Shown: positions 27,289-34,945 of the stretch, piece by piece | Layout of the letters: the number at the start of each line of letters is the position of its first letter | How positions within the stretch are numbered: position 1 is the first letter of the stretch | DNA from: Sporosarcina cascadiensis | GTDB taxonomy: Bacteria; Bacillota; Bacilli; Bacillales_A; Planococcaceae | Assembly (NCBI RefSeq): GCF_009650995.1 | Contig: NZ_WHVV01000009.1 | Location: 109,705-173,704, forward strand | Reading direction: 5' to 3' | DNA length: 64,000 nucleotides | Translations under genes and position numbers: made by a program | The notes under the pieces: model-generated | What the model was told of the DNA's origin: nothing | The model's database searches: none | What the model saw: the letters and a program-made list of their open reading frames with translations, nothing else

Positions 27289-28233
27289 ATGATAGAAAAA
27301 ATAATTACACCTACACCTTTTGCGGTAGGGGATGTCAATTGCTTTTTATTGAAAGGCGATGCGCTGACGTTGGTTGATGCAGCAACAAAAACACCGGAGG
27401 CGCATGAAGTGCTGCGTCTGAAACTGAAAGAGCTCGGCTATACATTCAGTGATATTGAGCAAGTATTCGTTACACATCACCACCCCGATCATTGCGGCTG
27501 GATTGAAGCGTTCGACCGTGCAGAAATACTCGGCCATCCTTATTTGAATTACTGGCTGTCGCGTGATCAGGAATTTCTGGATCGGCATGATCGTTTTTAC
27601 GAACAGAATCTTCATGAAGAAGGTGTCCCTGAAGAGTATTTGAAATGGGTGAAACGTTTCCGTCGTTCAGTCGACTTGATGGGCAATCGTCCGGTTGACC
27701 GGATAATGGGCGAGGGAGATGATCTGCCGGGTCATCCTGGCTGGAAAGTGCAGGAATCTCTCGGTCATGCACAAAGCCATCTGTCCTTATTTAATGAAAA
27801 AGAAGGCATTTTACTCGGCGGAGATCTGTTATTGGAGAAAGTTTCATCGAATCCGCTGATAGAACCGCCGTTTGAGAAAGAGCAGGGACGTCCTAAAGCT
27901 TTACTTCAATATAATGCATCACTTTCCCGGCTGTTAGATCTGCCGGTCAACATTGTTTATGGGGGACATGGCGGAGAAGTGCTGAACGCTCATTCGTTAA
28001 TCAAAGAACGTCTTCAAAAACAGGAGGACCGTGCGATGAAAGTTCTGGGTATGCTGAAAGAGCAGCCGCATACTGTTTTTGAGCTGACTAAACGTCTATT
28101 CCCGGCAGTCTATGAAAAAGAACTAGGACTGACATTGTCTGAAACGATCGGCCAGCTGGATTATTTAGTCGATAAAGAACTCATTGATGAAATATTGGAT
28201 GACAACGGAGTTCATCAGTATGCCGTCAGATAA
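27289..28233 (+). CDS. yqjP: Metallo-beta-lactamase-fold hydrolase YqjP
   Basis: A 314-residue protein with the HxHxDH zinc motif at His63-His65-Asp67-His68 (VTHHHPDHCGW), a later His in SLGHAQSHL, Asp in GGDLLLE and a C-terminal winged-helix-like tail (about 245-310) seen in the glyoxalase-II-like MBL subfamily. Substrate unknown. ATG follows AGGAGGA. Overlaps yqjQ by 14 bases; the pair matches yqjP-yqjQ of B. subtilis, downstream of proI. Confidence 0.85.
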   Translation: MIEKIITPTPFAVGDVNCFLLKGDALTLVDAATKTPEAHEVLRLKLKELGYTFSDIEQVFVTHHHPDHCGWIEAFDRAEILGHPYLNYWLSRDQEFLDRHDRFYEQNLHEEGVPEEYLKWVKRFRRSVDLMGNRPVDRIMGEGDDLPGHPGWKVQESLGHAQSHLSLFNEKEGILLGGDLLLEKVSSNPLIEPPFEKEQGRPKALLQYNASLSRLLDLPVNIVYGGHGGEVLNAHSLIKERLQKQEDRAMKVLGMLKEQPHTVFELTKRLFPAVYEKELGLTLSETIGQLDYLVDKELIDEILDDNGVHQYAVR

Positions 28234-28975
28234 GGTCATTTTGATCACGGGTGCGACGAGCGGTGTCGGTTTTGCATTGGCGAAACGGCTTGCCGGTGTG
28301 CCGGGTTTGCATATTATGGTAACCGGACGTAATGCACAGGCGCTTGAGAATCTTAAAATGCTTGGTGTCGAAGGGTTTTGTGCAGATCTTCGGGATGTGG
28401 AGCAGCTGAATTGGCTCGTATCACGTATTGGTAAACCAGACGTGGTTGTTTTTTCCGCTGGAGTGGGGAAATTTAATTTAGCCCACGAGGTTTCAGATGG
28501 AGAAATGGAAGCGATGCTAGAGACGAATGTACTCGTTCCGATGCAGCTGACGAAACGACTTCTGCCTGCCATGATGGCACGCAGAAGCGGACAGTTATTA
28601 TTCGTTGGCTCACAGGCGGGAAAGGTGGCTACCCCTAAAACGTCTGTGTATGCTGCGACAAAGCATGCATTAATCGGCTATACGAATGCACTGCGGATGG
28701 AAGCAGCGCCTTATCAGATTGATGTTTCCGTAATTCATCCGGGACCGATTGACACGCCGTTCATCGATTCAGCGGATCTAACAGGCAGTTATAAGCAGGC
28801 ACTCGGGACCCGGCTGCTGTCGGTGGAAAGTGTTGTGCACTCTATTATGGAGTTGATCAGTCAGCCGAAACGGGAAGTGAATCTGCCTAAAATCATGGGT
28901 CTGACGAGTAAGTTATATGCCCTCGCTCCTGCAGCAGTGGAACGTCTCGGCCGGTCTTTCTTTTATAAGAAGTAA
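28220..28975 (+). CDS. yqjQ: Short-chain dehydrogenase/reductase YqjQ
   Basis: NAD(P)-dependent oxidoreductase of the classical SDR type, 251 residues from ATG 28220. Visible: cofactor motif TGATSGVG (10-17), Ser131, Tyr144 and Lys148 (YAATK) of the catalytic triad, and PGPIDTPF after strand 6. Substrate unknown. It starts inside the last codons of yqjP, implying coupled translation. A strong terminator follows. Confidence 0.88.
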   Translation: MPSDKVILITGATSGVGFALAKRLAGVPGLHIMVTGRNAQALENLKMLGVEGFCADLRDVEQLNWLVSRIGKPDVVVFSAGVGKFNLAHEVSDGEMEAMLETNVLVPMQLTKRLLPAMMARRSGQLLFVGSQAGKVATPKTSVYAATKHALIGYTNALRMEAAPYQIDVSVIHPGPIDTPFIDSADLTGSYKQALGTRLLSVESVVHSIMELISQPKREVNLPKIMGLTSKLYALAPAAVERLGRSFFYKK

Positions 28976-28997
28976 AATTATATAGATACTATCTCTG

Positions 28998-29027
28998 GCT
29001 TACTTGGTATTTACGAGTAAGCTTTTT
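28998..29027 (+). terminator. Terminator after yqjQ
   Basis: Arms GCTTACT (28998-29004) and AGTAAGC (29016-29022), extended by an inner TG/CG pair, followed by five T residues. Confidence 0.75.
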
Positions 29028-29064
29028 ATGATCGATAATAATATTATGTAAACTAGAATAGTAT

Positions 29065-29092
29065 TTGAATATTCAGCTATCGATGGTATACT
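29065..29092 (+). promoter_or_regulatory. Candidate sigma-A promoter for the MFS gene
   Basis: TTGAAT (29065-29070), 16-base spacer, TATACT (29087-29092). The leader to the MFS start is about 155 bases and holds no recognised riboswitch. The 28976-29253 gap holds this promoter and the yqjQ terminator only. Confidence 0.5.
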
Positions 29093-29253
29093 AATTGTGA
29101 AGAAGTTCACATGTTTGACATATACTAGTTTTACTCACTCGGAAATTCCGTTCCGTTTTATCCGCGTCCCTACACCTTGATCAGCAGACTTTTGAGTGGA
29201 ATCAATGAGTGAACATTTCAGAAGTCAGAATGAGTCAGAAGGGATGGGATTCT

Positions 29254-30504
29254 ATGTTGGCGAAAGAGCACGGACAAAATATTTGGAAGTATGCTTTTGC
29301 AAGTGTGGCGGTTACGGTCAGTTCGCTTGGATTCGGGCGCATGTCGTACGGTATTGTGATGCCGTTCATGAAAGAGAATCTGCAAATGTCCTACAAACAG
29401 GCAGGGATGCTTGCAACAACTATTTCAATCGGTTATTTGCTGATGGTTATTTTCGTGGGGCTGCTGGCTGCGAAATATGGTGCGAAAAAGTTGGTGATTT
29501 TCGGAACTGGCCTGGTCACATTCGGTTTGTTCATGCTGTCTGCAGCCGGAAGCTACGGACTGACACTTACCGCCATGTTTCTGCTGGGTATCGGAACTGC
29601 TTTCACCTATACGCCGTTAATTACCATATTGGTCGGCTGGTATCCGAGGAAAAGAGGAATGCTGATTGGATTTCTAGTCAGCGGAATGGGGCTTGGCACG
29701 TTACTGTCCAGTGCGCTGATTCCATTTTTCACTGCCTGGTTTGGTGTCTCCGGCTGGCGCTATCTTTGGTTTTTCTACGGAACTCTATCCATTATTTCCA
29801 TCATTATCGCAGTAATAATTCTACGCGATCCTCCTCTCCCGCTGCTGAAGAAAGAGCAGCAGAAGAGGACGTTCTGGACACGTGTGTATTTAAATAAACG
29901 AGTGCTGCGAGTCGCTTTCATATATGGTCTTGTGGGGTTTGCCTATTTGATTCCGCAAAGTTTTTTGTTCAGTTATATACTGGAAGTCGGCCTGACAAAA
30001 TTCCAGGCAGGACAGATCATGGCTGTCTGCGGTGTCATGTCTATTTTCAGCGGTCCATTATGGGGAGGCGTTTCGGACCGCATCGGAAGAAAATCGGCGT
30101 TGCTTTCTACTCTTGGAATTGGAGCTGTATCTCTGATTATTCCCGTTCTGTTTCCGGTCTATTCCGGTCTGATCGTCAGTCAATTCCTATGGGGAATGAC
30201 CATTGTCGGCATGCTGTCACTCTGCCAGGCATTGTCTACGGAGCAGGTACATCCGACATATGCGCCGGTAGCACTCGGCTATGTAACATTTTTCTTCGCG
30301 GCAGGACAGTTGCTCGGTCCGGGAATCGGCGGCTGGCTGATTGATCATTTTCAGCAAATTCCGCTTACGCTGGTTATATGCAGCCTGTTACTCGCGCTGG
30401 CATTCCTGCTATCTTTCCGGATTAAAGAGCATGCAGTGGATGTTGATGTCACTGAATTCGAAGCAAAACCGGTGCTATCATCTTTCAGGATAGAAGAGCA
30501 GTGA
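29254..30504 (+). CDS. Major facilitator superfamily transporter (YbfB/YjiJ-like)
   Basis: A 416-residue polytopic membrane protein with about 12 hydrophobic segments and the MFS loop motif between helices 2 and 3 (GLLAAKYGAKK) and its pseudo-repeat between helices 8 and 9 (GGVSDRIGRKS). The N-terminal GFGRMSYGIVMPFMKENL stretch fits the YbfB/YjiJ group; substrate unknown. ATG 29254 is preferred (AGAAGGGA upstream); ATG 29230 is an alternative. Stands alone after a terminator and is followed by the second composite repeat. Confidence 0.82.
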   Translation: MLAKEHGQNIWKYAFASVAVTVSSLGFGRMSYGIVMPFMKENLQMSYKQAGMLATTISIGYLLMVIFVGLLAAKYGAKKLVIFGTGLVTFGLFMLSAAGSYGLTLTAMFLLGIGTAFTYTPLITILVGWYPRKRGMLIGFLVSGMGLGTLLSSALIPFFTAWFGVSGWRYLWFFYGTLSIISIIIAVIILRDPPLPLLKKEQQKRTFWTRVYLNKRVLRVAFIYGLVGFAYLIPQSFLFSYILEVGLTKFQAGQIMAVCGVMSIFSGPLWGGVSDRIGRKSALLSTLGIGAVSLIIPVLFPVYSGLIVSQFLWGMTIVGMLSLCQALSTEQVHPTYAPVALGYVTFFFAAGQLLGPGIGGWLIDHFQQIPLTLVICSLLLALAFLLSFRIKEHAVDVDVTEFEAKPVLSSFRIEEQ

Positions 30505-30526
30505 GCAATTTTATTGATTGGAATTT

Positions 30527-30548
30527 GCCTTACGTTGTGAGCCAGCTG
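30527..30548. repeat. Partial head of the composite repeat
   Basis: GCCTTACGTTGTGAGCCAGC and the next two bases match 20 of 22 bases with 30675-30696 inside copy 2. The sequence that follows (GCTTTTTTGC, then a GTTTCG-like stretch) again recalls a later part of copy 2, so this is a degenerate partial tandem copy. Confidence 0.6.
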
Positions 30549-30642
30549 AATGTATGAAATTTTGCTTTTTTGCAGACTGCGTATTTAGTTGATGTTGTTT
30601 CGTTGCTCTACTTTTCAGGTAGTTTGAAATAGGTGTGTGTTT

Positions 30643-31120
30643 GCAGTTTGAATCCGCTTCGGCGCTGGGGGATTGCCTTACGCTATGAGCCAGCTGGCAA
30701 AGACCACGCCAGTTGTCTCACAGCAACGGCTAACCCCGCAGTTGCGCCTTCGCTGGTATAGGGAAAGTATAACATGCTGCTTTTTTGCTGGGTTCGAATG
30801 GAGTTAGTGTGGTTTCGCTTGACTTTGCAAACACATTGATTACAAAAGTCTAAGACTTTACAGGATGATAAGTAATGCATGAAACACCCCACTTTTTGTA
30901 ATAATATCAAATAGTATGCTCATACTGCTTGCTCACACAAAACGTATTGAAACACCAGCCAGTGTACCTTCGTTCCAGGCAACCTAAATCCGCCGACAAG
31001 GCCTTAATTTCTGCAAAAACCACAGAAATACGGCAAAGCGAACCCTTCGCTGTTCGCTTGGCTCACCGAGGGCACTCCGGAACGCATCCGCCTGGAACGC
31101 AGGGGAACTGTATCTCTCCA
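30643..31120. repeat. Composite non-coding repeat, copy 2
   Basis: Most of the 970-base gap between the MFS gene and the YisP-like gene is this element. It shares with copy 1 the head GCAGTTTGAATCCGCTTCGG (30643-30662), the CCCCGCAGTTGCGCC block, the middle GTGGTTTCGCTTGACTTTG-type block, the identical 19-bp AAACACCAGCCAGTGTACC (30950-30968) and the tail CCGCCTGGAACGCAGGGGAA (31087-31106). No convincing gene lies in it; a minus-strand frame ending in the element encodes one hydrophobic stretch (around 31206-31130) but lacks a ribosome site. Confidence 0.8.
31001..31059. repeat. 59-bp two-hairpin module inside repeat copy 2
   Basis: Same module as 11661-11719 (56 of 59 bases). The first hairpin keeps TTTCTG/CAGAAA pairing despite three substitutions, the second (AAGCGAAC/GTTCGCTT) is unchanged. 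Here it is followed by GGCTCACCG, the 3' arm of a hairpin whose 5' arm is present only in copy 1. Confidence 0.85.
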
Positions 31121-31355
31121 CGTACCCATCCTGCACTTCGTAAACCATAAAAAACTTCACCGCAAAAAACGCAAGCAGAATAAGGACAAATCCAAATTCC
31201 ATTTGAATATGTCCGAGATGAAATCTTGTATTCCTGGGGAATAAAAGGTAAAAACGCGACTTGCAATGCGAAATCCCTGATAGATTGAAATAGTCCGAAC
31301 TATATTTAGAACGCTGGGTCTCCCCACAAGGATATTCAGCTTTTTTCATTGGATT

Positions 31356-31378
31356 TTGACAATCCTTTCAAAACGACT
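31356..31378 (+). promoter_or_regulatory. Possible promoter region of the yisP-like/lytST genes
   Basis: A consensus TTGACA lies at 31356-31361, about 115 bases before the start codon. The matching -10 is weak (TAATGT after 17 bases). Confidence 0.35.
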
Positions 31379-31475
31379 TAATGTTAGAATGAATGATATA
31401 ATGAAAAAATCTTATATAAATATTGTCATACTGAATGCAGAATGTACGCACAGTTATTGATGGAGGGATTTTGAA

Positions 31476-32312
31476 GTGAAAATGGACACGAAACTACAAA
31501 AAGAAGCAATGAAAGTATTGAAAGAAACGAGCCGTACTTTCTTTATACCAATCAAACTCCTTGAACCAAACGTAAGAGAGGCCGTAGCATCAGCTTATTT
31601 ATGCATGCGTGCGATCGACGAGATAGAAGACCATGAAAAAATTGAATCAGCAGACAAAATTGTATTGCTTAATGAAACCTGTACGATACTTGAAAATAAA
31701 ATTACGGAGAACGCACCGATTCAACCTGCGCTTGATGAACTGTATTCGCCATATCGCTCGCTGCTGCCCGAGGTCACTCTTCGTCTGGCTGACTGGGTGG
31801 AGTTTTGTCCCGAAACTGTAGCTGATAAAGTGCTTGAATCGACTGCGATTATGGGCAGAGGTATGGCGAAATGGGCAGAGAAAGACTGGATAGTCAAAAC
31901 CCGTGAAGATTTAGACGATTATACGTATTACGTTGCTGGCTTAGTGGGCGTCATGCTGACAGATATCTGGCGCTGGTATGACGGCACGGAAACAGACAGG
32001 GACCTGGCGATTGGATTCGGCCGCGGTCTGCAGTCCGTCAACATCCTCCGTAACTATAAAGAAGATGCGGAACGCGATGTGGATTTCTTCCCGAATGACT
32101 GGAAGCTGCCGCAAATGTTCAGCTATGCGGAAGAAAATCTCGAACTGGCAGACAAGTATATTACAGACATTAAGACAAAAACGATACTAAACTTCTGTAA
32201 AATCCCTCTCGCTTTAGCACATAGTACATTAGATGCATTGAAAGAAGGACGGGAGAAAATGTCGCGCACGGAAGTAGTGGCAGTTGTCAATAAAGCGATG
32301 AGGTCCAAATAG
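31476..32312 (+). CDS. Squalene/phytoene synthase family protein, YisP-like
   Basis: Member of the head-to-head prenyl synthase fold, 278 residues. The first Asp-rich motif is intact (Asp48-x-x-x-Asp52 in AIDEIEDHE), but the second reads Asn193-Tyr-Lys-Glu-Asp197 where CrtM-type synthases have DxxxD. Overall it looks closest to B. subtilis YisP, reported to be a farnesyl diphosphate phosphatase needed for flotillin-type membrane domains, rather than to a true dehydrosqualene or phytoene synthase. GTG start follows TGGAGGG. Only 32 bases and no terminator separate it from lytS, so the genes may be one operon. No carotenoid desaturase genes are nearby. Confidence 0.75.
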   Translation: MKMDTKLQKEAMKVLKETSRTFFIPIKLLEPNVREAVASAYLCMRAIDEIEDHEKIESADKIVLLNETCTILENKITENAPIQPALDELYSPYRSLLPEVTLRLADWVEFCPETVADKVLESTAIMGRGMAKWAEKDWIVKTREDLDDYTYYVAGLVGVMLTDIWRWYDGTETDRDLAIGFGRGLQSVNILRNYKEDAERDVDFFPNDWKLPQMFSYAEENLELADKYITDIKTKTILNFCKIPLALAHSTLDALKEGREKMSRTEVVAVVNKAMRSK

Positions 32313-32344
32313 AGTTACCCGATTCGGCAGAATGGAGGATGGCG

Positions 32345-34087
32345 ATGTTTGATTTACTCATTATCATGTTTGAGCGGGTCGGAATGATCATCGCTGTCGC
32401 TTTCATTTTGACGCGGTTTCGATTTTTTCAAAACATGGTCCATCAGGATTTACTGGATCGCAGACAGGAAATGACTGCGATTCTCTTTTTTGGTCTGTTC
32501 GGTATTTTTGGCACCTATTTCGGTGTTGCACTGGATATGCAGACACTTCATTTCAAAAACATGTCACTTGAACTGACAACGGATGAAGCGATCGCCAACT
32601 CCCGAGTAATCGGAGTGGTAGTGGCTGGTCTTCTCGGCGGCTACAGGTTCGGGATCGGTGCAGGGTTGATTGCTGGAATTCACCGTATGTCATTAGGCGG
32701 ATTCACGGCGATTTCCTGTGGTATTTCTACCATTATCTCTGGTATTCTGGCGGGCTATTTCTATAAAAAGGGCAAGCATACAAGTCCGTTTACCGCATTT
32801 TTGATCGGTGCATTTGCCGAAACAGTCCAAATGCTTCTTATTCTACTTTTGGCAGATCCATTTCCGAAAGCGCTTGCATTAGTGCAGGCAATCGGTCTGC
32901 CGATGATTTTGGCAAACGGAATCGGCACTGCGCTGTTTATACTGATTGCCTATAACGTCATTAGTGATCAAGAGAAAGTTACGGCGCTGCAGGCGCAGAA
33001 AACCCTGCGTATTGCAGATCAGACACTAGGTTATTTACGGACGGGAATGAATAAAAAGACGGCTTCTGCAGTCTGTAAGATTTTGCTTGATGAACTGGGT
33101 CCCGGCGCAGTTGCAATGACGGATAAGACAGATATTCTGGCATTCGTCGGTAATGAAAAAGGAGATGCAAATGGCCCTATTCAGACAGATATTACGCGTC
33201 AAGTTATACAAAATGGCGAATTAATTGTAGCAGATCAATTGGAACAGCATAATAATTCACGCAGCTCCAAATTTGGTGCGGTCGTTGTTGCGCCGCTGAA
33301 GACACGCAATGAAACGGTCGGTACACTGAAACTGTATTATCCTTCACGCAAAGCAATAACTGATGTCACTACCGAACTCATCGCTGGCTTAGCAGAGTTG
33401 CTTAGCAACCAGTTGGAAATTGCTGAAGCAGATCATGCCTACCAACTGGCGAAGGAAGCAGAAATCCAGGCGCTGCAGGCACAGATCAGTCCGCATTTCC
33501 TGTTTAATTCCATGAATATCATTATTTCATTGATTCGTACTAATCCCGATGAAGCCAGAAAACTGTTGTCTTCCTTATCGTATTTTCTGCGGCAGAACCT
33601 GGAAGGAACGACGGCGAAGATGGTCACGTTGCAGCAGGAGCTCACACATGTGGAGGCCTATCTGCAGATTGAAGAAGCGCGTTTCATTGATAAACTGAAG
33701 GTTTGTATCGATGCGGACCCTTCCATTATGCAGGAGAAGATACCGCCATTGACACTTCAGCCGCTTGTCGAGAATGCGATTACGCACGGTATTAAAGATA
33801 TGGACCATAATTCAATCGTGCATATTGCGATTGAAGATACTGTAAATGGAATTTGTATTACAGTAGAAGATAATGGTAAGGGTATTGAACAGGAGCGGCT
33901 GAATATACTGGGGACTGAACAAGTATATTCAGAAAAGGGAACCGGACTTGGGCTGTTCAATGTAAACCGCCGTTTAATCATGTCATTCGGCACAGAGTCG
34001 GGTCTGGCAATCGTAAGTGTGCCGAATGAAGGAACGAGAATTTCGTTTCGAATTCCGAAATCAGAGGTGAGCATGCAGAATGAATGA
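32345..34087 (+). CDS. lytS: LytS-type membrane sensor histidine kinase
   Basis: A 580-residue sensor kinase. Order: 5TM-5TMR_LYT membrane domain (about 1-195), GAF-like domain (about 220-350), His_kinase domain with the phospho-acceptor His384 in QISPHFLFNS, and an ATPase domain with the N-box PLVENAITHGIK and GLGLFNVNRRL. ATG 32345 is preferred because GGAGG at 32334-32338 is adjacent to the earlier in-frame ATG. Overlaps the response regulator by 8 bases. LytST-type systems regulate autolysis or, in several bacteria, uptake of pyruvate; the CstA gene downstream supports the second. Confidence 0.9.
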   Translation: MFDLLIIMFERVGMIIAVAFILTRFRFFQNMVHQDLLDRRQEMTAILFFGLFGIFGTYFGVALDMQTLHFKNMSLELTTDEAIANSRVIGVVVAGLLGGYRFGIGAGLIAGIHRMSLGGFTAISCGISTIISGILAGYFYKKGKHTSPFTAFLIGAFAETVQMLLILLLADPFPKALALVQAIGLPMILANGIGTALFILIAYNVISDQEKVTALQAQKTLRIADQTLGYLRTGMNKKTASAVCKILLDELGPGAVAMTDKTDILAFVGNEKGDANGPIQTDITRQVIQNGELIVADQLEQHNNSRSSKFGAVVVAPLKTRNETVGTLKLYYPSRKAITDVTTELIAGLAELLSNQLEIAEADHAYQLAKEAEIQALQAQISPHFLFNSMNIIISLIRTNPDEARKLLSSLSYFLRQNLEGTTAKMVTLQQELTHVEAYLQIEEARFIDKLKVCIDADPSIMQEKIPPLTLQPLVENAITHGIKDMDHNSIVHIAIEDTVNGICITVEDNGKGIEQERLNILGTEQVYSEKGTGLGLFNVNRRLIMSFGTESGLAIVSVPNEGTRISFRIPKSEVSMQNE

Positions 34088-34811
34088 GTTAATTAGTGCA
34101 TTGGTTGTGGACGATGAGCGCTATGCTCGAGAGGAATTGATTTTTCTGCTTGAGCAGTTTGAGCGAGTGAAAATTGTCGGAGAAGCTGATTCCGGAGAAA
34201 CGGCGATAATCAAAGCGATGCAGCTCCAGCCGGATATCGTATTTCTGGATATCGAGATGCCGAAAGTGGATGGCATGGAAGTTGCCAAATCATTAAGTGC
34301 ACTGAAAAAAGTCCCTTATATCATCTTTGCGACAGCTTATCCTCAATTTGCGGCAGAAGCTTTCCGTATACATGCGTTTGATTACTTATTGAAGCCGTAT
34401 GATGAAGAGCAATTACGTCAGACAGTTGGACGGGTGGGGGAGGCTTTATTTCCAGCGAAAATTGCAGAACTGCCAAAACGCTTCGATAGGTTGCCTGTTG
34501 AAACGGAAGGAGAAATCCATTACATCGCGGTGCATGATATTTTGTATGTGCACCGCGAAGAGAAGTGGACAAAAATTGTGACGTTCAGCCGGGATTATGA
34601 AACGAAAATGACATTAAAAGAATTAGAGAGCAGACTGATCCCTTCCTCTTTTTTTCGTATCCATAAAAGTATTATAGTGAATCTCGAACATGTTATTCGG
34701 TTGACACCCTGGTTTAACGGGGCTTATCAGCTGGAGCTGGACCGCCGCGATGAAAATCTTCCGGTTAGTCGAAATTATGTTAAAGAACTGAGACAACGAC
34801 TGGAAGGATAA
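34080..34811 (+). CDS. lytT: LytTR-family response regulator
   Basis: The 243-residue partner of LytS. Receiver domain (1-120) with Asp11-Asp12 and the phosphorylated Asp57 in VFLDIEMPKVDG; LytTR DNA-binding domain at about 138-240 (IAVHDILYVHREEKWTKI, FFRIHKSIIVNLEHVI). LytTR proteins bind pairs of short direct repeats upstream of target promoters; no such pair was securely seen before cstA. Overlaps lytS, so the two are translated together. Confidence 0.92.
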   Translation: MNELISALVVDDERYAREELIFLLEQFERVKIVGEADSGETAIIKAMQLQPDIVFLDIEMPKVDGMEVAKSLSALKKVPYIIFATAYPQFAAEAFRIHAFDYLLKPYDEEQLRQTVGRVGEALFPAKIAELPKRFDRLPVETEGEIHYIAVHDILYVHREEKWTKIVTFSRDYETKMTLKELESRLIPSSFFRIHKSIIVNLEHVIRLTPWFNGAYQLELDRRDENLPVSRNYVKELRQRLEG

Positions 34812-34910
34812 GAAGCTTGCATGTTAATCCCTCTCCAGTGCATCTTACTCTCTTATTCTGACATGTTATGAAAAAACGTCATCAGCATCCCCTCTATCTT
34901 ATATACTCGA

Positions 34911-34924
34911 TGTAAGCGTTATCA
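34911..34924 (+). promoter_or_regulatory. cre site (CcpA operator) before cstA
   Basis: TGTAAGCGTTATCA matches the cre consensus TGWAANCGNTNWCA at all positions. It lies 21 bases before the cstA ATG and just after a TATACT sequence (34902-34907), a position suited to catabolite repression. Confidence 0.8.
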
Positions 34925-34945
34925 TTACGAGGAGGGGAAATTGCT

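Noticed and set aside
29196..29897. 233-codon plus-strand frame overlapping the MFS gene
   Set aside because: It is an alternative frame of the transporter coding region with no protein family features.
30984..31349. Minus-strand 121-codon frame after the repeat
   Set aside because: It reads through repeat sequence; only a short hydrophobic stretch looks protein-like and there is no ribosome site.
31476..32312. Calling the prenyl synthase-like gene crtM or crtB
   Set aside because: The second Asp-rich motif starts with Asn, no desaturase genes are nearby, and overall resemblance is to YisP.
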